NCBI GenBank assembly: GCA_002842285.1
Contig: PHCJ01000009.1
Location: 1 to 64,000, forward strand
Source of the DNA: Betaproteobacteria bacterium HGW-Betaproteobacteria-22
Lineage (GTDB): Bacteria > Pseudomonadota > Gammaproteobacteria > Burkholderiales > Methylophilaceae
Reading direction: 5' to 3'
Length of the DNA stretch: 64,000 bases
Part shown: positions 61,319 through 64,000 of the stretch, one piece after another
Layout of the letters: each line of letters opens with the position of its first letter
Numbering within the stretch: the stretch's first letter is position 1
Position numbers and translations under genes: made by a program
Notes under the pieces: generated by a model
What the model saw: the letters and a program-made list of their open reading frames with translations, nothing else
Databases searched by the model: none
Told to the model about the DNA's origin: nothing

Positions 61319-63565
61319 ATGCCAAGAACCGCAATCAACCTCAAAGCGGAATTATCAAAATCAACAACGGCTCCCTTGCTGCCTGCGGACAGCGAGGACT
61401 CTGCCCTAAGTGTTCGACTCAAGCAGTATTTAAAACCACAAGATATTACCCTGATATGGGATGGTTACCGTTACGCATATGCCGCTCATGATGGCGTAGT
61501 GCGCAAAACAGGTGAGCCTTATATTACACATCCTGTATCAGTTGCCTGCGTACTGGCTGATCTGCATATGGATGTGCCTACCATTCTGGCAGCCTTGTTA
61601 CACGATGTTGTAGAAGATACCTTAATTACCACCCTGGATATCAAAGAGCAGTTCGGCCTACAAGTCGCGGAGCTGGTTGATGGTGTGACCAAGCTGGATA
61701 AGATTGAATTTCAAAGTGCCAGCCAGGCTCAGGCGGAGAATTTTCGCAAAATGTTGCTGGCAATGAGCCAGGATGTGCGCGTGATTTTGGTGAAGCTTGC
61801 CGACCGTCTGCATAATATGCAAACGTTAGAAGCGATGCGCCCGGAAAAGCAAAAACTGATTGCAAAGGAAACGCTGGATATTTATGCCCCTATTGCGAAT
61901 CGCCTGGGATTGAACGAAATTTATCAGGCGTTAGAGGATTTAAGTTTTAAATATCTATACCCGATGCGATATAACGCCATTTCAAAAGCGATTATGGCTG
62001 CGCGTGGTAATCGCAAAGAGGTCATCAGCAAGATATTGGAATCCATCAAGCAGCAATTGGCAAACTCTGGGATTGATGCTGATGTGTCGGGTCGTGAAAA
62101 GCATCTTTACAGCATTTATAAGAAAATGACGAGTAAAGCGACGCCATTTTCGCAGGTGTATGATATTTATGGATTTAGAGTGATTGTTAAGGACATGCCT
62201 AGTTGTTATTTGGCATTGGGCGCCTTGCATGCACTTTATAAGCCGATTCCAAGCCAATTTAAAGATTACATTGCCATTCCCAAGGCCAATGGGTACCAGT
62301 CGCTGCATACAACACTGTTTGGGCCTTTTGGTACACCGATTGAGGTGCAGATTCGCAGTGCTGAAATGCACAATATCGCAGATGCAGGAGTGGCCGCACA
62401 CTGGCTTTATAAGGCAAGTGATGCGCAGTTGACGGCGTTGCAGCAGCAAACGCACCAGTGGTTGCAGCGTCTGTTGGACATACAGAGTGAAAGTGCGGAC
62501 TCGCTTGATTTTCTGGAACATCTTAAAATCGATTTATTTCCAGACGAAGTTTATGTGTTTACGCCTAAAGGCAGCATTCTAGCTTTGCCCAAGCGCGCAA
62601 CGGCGGTGGATTTTGCCTATGCGGTGCACTCAGACATTGGCAACAGTTGTGTGGCTGTGCGCATTAATGATGAATTGGCGCCGCTGCGTACAGAGTTACA
62701 TAATGGCGACCATGTGGAGATCATTACCGGCTCTTTGGCCAAGCCCAATCCAGCCTGGCTAAATTATGTCGTCACTGGGCGCGCGCGCGCGCATATAAGA
62801 AACTTTCTTAAATCGCAACAATCCGCAGAATCTGCTCAATTGGGTGAGCGTATGCTTAATCAGGCGTTACGCGCACTGCATGTTGAACCCAAGCAAATCT
62901 CGGATGAGCACTGGCAGAAATTGATTCGAGATTATGGCGTGAAGAAAAAGTCTGAGATTCTGACAGAAGTCGGGTTGGGCAAGCGTCAGAGCGTCATGGT
63001 GGCACATCAGTTGCTGGCGTTGACTGATGACCATTTAGAAAAGCACAATCAGCTATCAGCGAGTTCACTTGATACTATTACCATTCGTGGTACAGAGGGT
63101 ATGGCGGTGCAGTTTGCGCCATGCTGCCGTCCGATCCCCGGAGACCCTATTCTTGGGTTTATCAATAAAGATAAAGGGCTCGTGATTCACACACACGATT
63201 GCCCAAGCGTGCGTAAGTTTAAATTAGATCCTGATAAATGGCTGGATGTGGAATGGGAATCAGATAATGCGCGCTTATTTAAAACCAATCTGAATCTAAC
63301 GGTGGCAAACCAACCGGGCATGCTGGCCAAAATTGCGTCAGGGATTGCTGAGGCCGGGTCTAACATTGATAATGTGAGCGTGGAGGAGGCAGACGGCAGC
63401 GCCTATGCTAACTTGTACTTTACGGTGCAAGTCAAAAACCGCGTGCATTTGGCGGAGTTGATGCGTAGTTTACGTAAAATACCGGATGTTGTGCGCATTA
63501 GCCGAACTAAAGGCAATGTCGCCAATAACGGCAGACATGTCGGCAATAAGCTCTCGCTCCAATAG
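61319..63565 (+). CDS. spoT: Bifunctional (p)ppGpp synthetase/hydrolase
   Basis: 748 aa. The HD hydrolase domain (THPVSVACVLADL, LLHDVVEDT), synthetase domain (YDIYGFRVIVKD, IPKANGYQSLHTT, EVQIRSAEMH), TGS domain (DEVYVFTPKGSILALP), conserved Cys/CCRPIPGD region and C-terminal ACT domain are all present. Both catalytic halves look intact, so it can make and degrade (p)ppGpp. Confidence 0.95.
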   Translation: MPRTAINLKAELSKSTTAPLLPADSEDSALSVRLKQYLKPQDITLIWDGYRYAYAAHDGVVRKTGEPYITHPVSVACVLADLHMDVPTILAALLHDVVEDTLITTLDIKEQFGLQVAELVDGVTKLDKIEFQSASQAQAENFRKMLLAMSQDVRVILVKLADRLHNMQTLEAMRPEKQKLIAKETLDIYAPIANRLGLNEIYQALEDLSFKYLYPMRYNAISKAIMAARGNRKEVISKILESIKQQLANSGIDADVSGREKHLYSIYKKMTSKATPFSQVYDIYGFRVIVKDMPSCYLALGALHALYKPIPSQFKDYIAIPKANGYQSLHTTLFGPFGTPIEVQIRSAEMHNIADAGVAAHWLYKASDAQLTALQQQTHQWLQRLLDIQSESADSLDFLEHLKIDLFPDEVYVFTPKGSILALPKRATAVDFAYAVHSDIGNSCVAVRINDELAPLRTELHNGDHVEIITGSLAKPNPAWLNYVVTGRARAHIRNFLKSQQSAESAQLGERMLNQALRALHVEPKQISDEHWQKLIRDYGVKKKSEILTEVGLGKRQSVMVAHQLLALTDDHLEKHNQLSASSLDTITIRGTEGMAVQFAPCCRPIPGDPILGFINKDKGLVIHTHDCPSVRKFKLDPDKWLDVEWESDNARLFKTNLNLTVANQPGMLAKIASGIAEAGSNIDNVSVEEADGSAYANLYFTVQVKNRVHLAELMRSLRKIPDVVRISRTKGNVANNGRHVGNKLSLQ

Positions 63566-63620
63566 TTAAGCATACATAATAAGAGCAGAATTTTTAATAA
63601 CTTAAAGTGATTTTAATCAA

Positions 63621-64000
63621 ATGACAAAACAAATTATTCAAACACAAGGTGCCCCAGTGGCGATTGGTACTTATTCGCAAGCGGTGAAAGTCGGAAATAC
63701 GGTTTATTTGTCAGGGCAGATTGGTCTGGATCCTGCCACTATGCAATTGGTAGAAGGCATAGAAGCGCAAGTGCATCGCGTATTTACCAACTTGAAAGCA
63801 GTGGCAGAAGCCTCTGGAGGCAGTTTAGGTGATGTGGTGAAGTTGAATGTCTTTTTAACGGATTTATCTCACTTTACTTTGGTGAACACGATCATGGCTG
63901 AATATTTTAGTCAGCCTTACCCGGCGCGTGCGGCCGTGGGTGTGGCTTCCTTGCCGCGTAACGCATTGGTAGAAGCTGATGGCGTGATGGTGATTGAAGG
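63621..64000 (+). CDS. ridA: RidA-family enamine/imine deaminase (cut by the window end)
   Basis: 126 codons are visible; the family is 126-130 aa, so only the last one or few codons are missing. [45 protein letters not shown] and [13 protein letters not shown] (with the key Arg) are typical. It hydrolyses 2-aminoacrylate and other reactive enamines. It follows spoT after 55 bases. A GTGATTTTAATCAA sequence just before the ATG resembles half-conserved FNR sites but overlaps the ribosome-binding region. Confidence 0.92.
   Translation, partial: MTKQIIQTQGAPVAIGTYSQAVKVGNTVYLSGQIGLDPATMQLVEGIEAQVHRVFTNLKAVAEASGGSLGDVVKLNVFLTDLSHFTLVNTIMAEYFSQPYPARAAVGVASLPRNALVEADGVMVIE

Noticed and set aside
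63607-63620. FNR-type box before ridA
   Set aside because: One consensus base differs and the site touches the start codon, where it could hardly act as an activator site; treated as chance.

Overview
The window looks like chromosomal DNA of a betaproteobacterial methylotroph, most likely a member of the Methylophilaceae (Methylotenera/Methylophilus type). The evidence is a PQQ-methanol-dehydrogenase accessory cluster at the left end, a stand-alone pqqA, a 6-phosphogluconate dehydrogenase suited to the ribulose-monophosphate cycle, a split B12-dependent ribonucleotide reductase, and betaproteobacterial housekeeping gene orders (aroQ-accB-accC-prmA, hemC-hemD-hemX-hemY, hemW-rdgB-rph, yicC-gmk-rpoZ-spoT-ridA). 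The genus call is inference from gene content; no sequence search was run. I see no phage, integrase, transposase or CRISPR array.

Layout. 0.2-7.0 kb: XoxJ/MoxJ-like periplasmic protein fused to ankyrin repeats, methanol-type cytochrome c, two YVTN beta-propellers, an SHP/DUF1924 monohaem cytochrome and three tandem MxaD-like SRPBCC proteins, all exported; the dehydrogenase itself (xoxF or mxaF) is presumably just left of the window. 7.4-15.3 kb: FAD oxidoreductase carrying an inserted palindromic repeat, AlkA-like glycosylase, cupin, Sua5-type tRNA modification enzyme, lipoprotein, a PAS-GGDEF-EAL protein and tRNA-Val/tRNA-Asp. 15.7-21.9 kb: waaA, nrdJa/nrdJb with an NrdR box, gnd. 22.4-29.3 kb: a minus-strand sulfate-uptake operon (yezD-like, porin, sbp, degenerate EAL protein, cysT, cysW, cysA). 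29.6-36.0 kb: NhaR-like regulator, htpX, terC, pqqA, oxyR and a PAS sensor/GGDEF pair split at an ATGA junction with an upstream FNR-type box. 36.3-43.8 kb: DUF3426 protein, prmA, accC, accB, aroQ, TlpA-like thioredoxin, dsbD, cutA. 43.8-49.5 kb: fxsA, flavin/2Fe-2S reductase, short hemY, hemX, hemD, hemC, membrane channel-like protein. 49.6-64.0 kb: algR/algZ, argH, FimV-like protein, hemW, small protein, rdgB, rph, PP2C phosphatase plus Ser/Thr kinase, yicC, gmk, rpoZ, spoT and ridA (cut by the window edge).

How it fits together. The left cluster and pqqA belong to periplasmic PQQ-dependent methanol oxidation; gnd would oxidise formaldehyde-derived carbon through the cyclic RuMP route; the sulfate operon feeds sulfur assimilation and appears linked to nucleotide signalling through a probably non-catalytic EAL domain. 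Three c-di-GMP-type proteins, an AlgZ/AlgR system, a kinase/phosphatase pair and SpoT make the window rich in signalling. Several intergenic regions hold palindromic or dispersed repeats, including a 97-bp two-hairpin element present twice.
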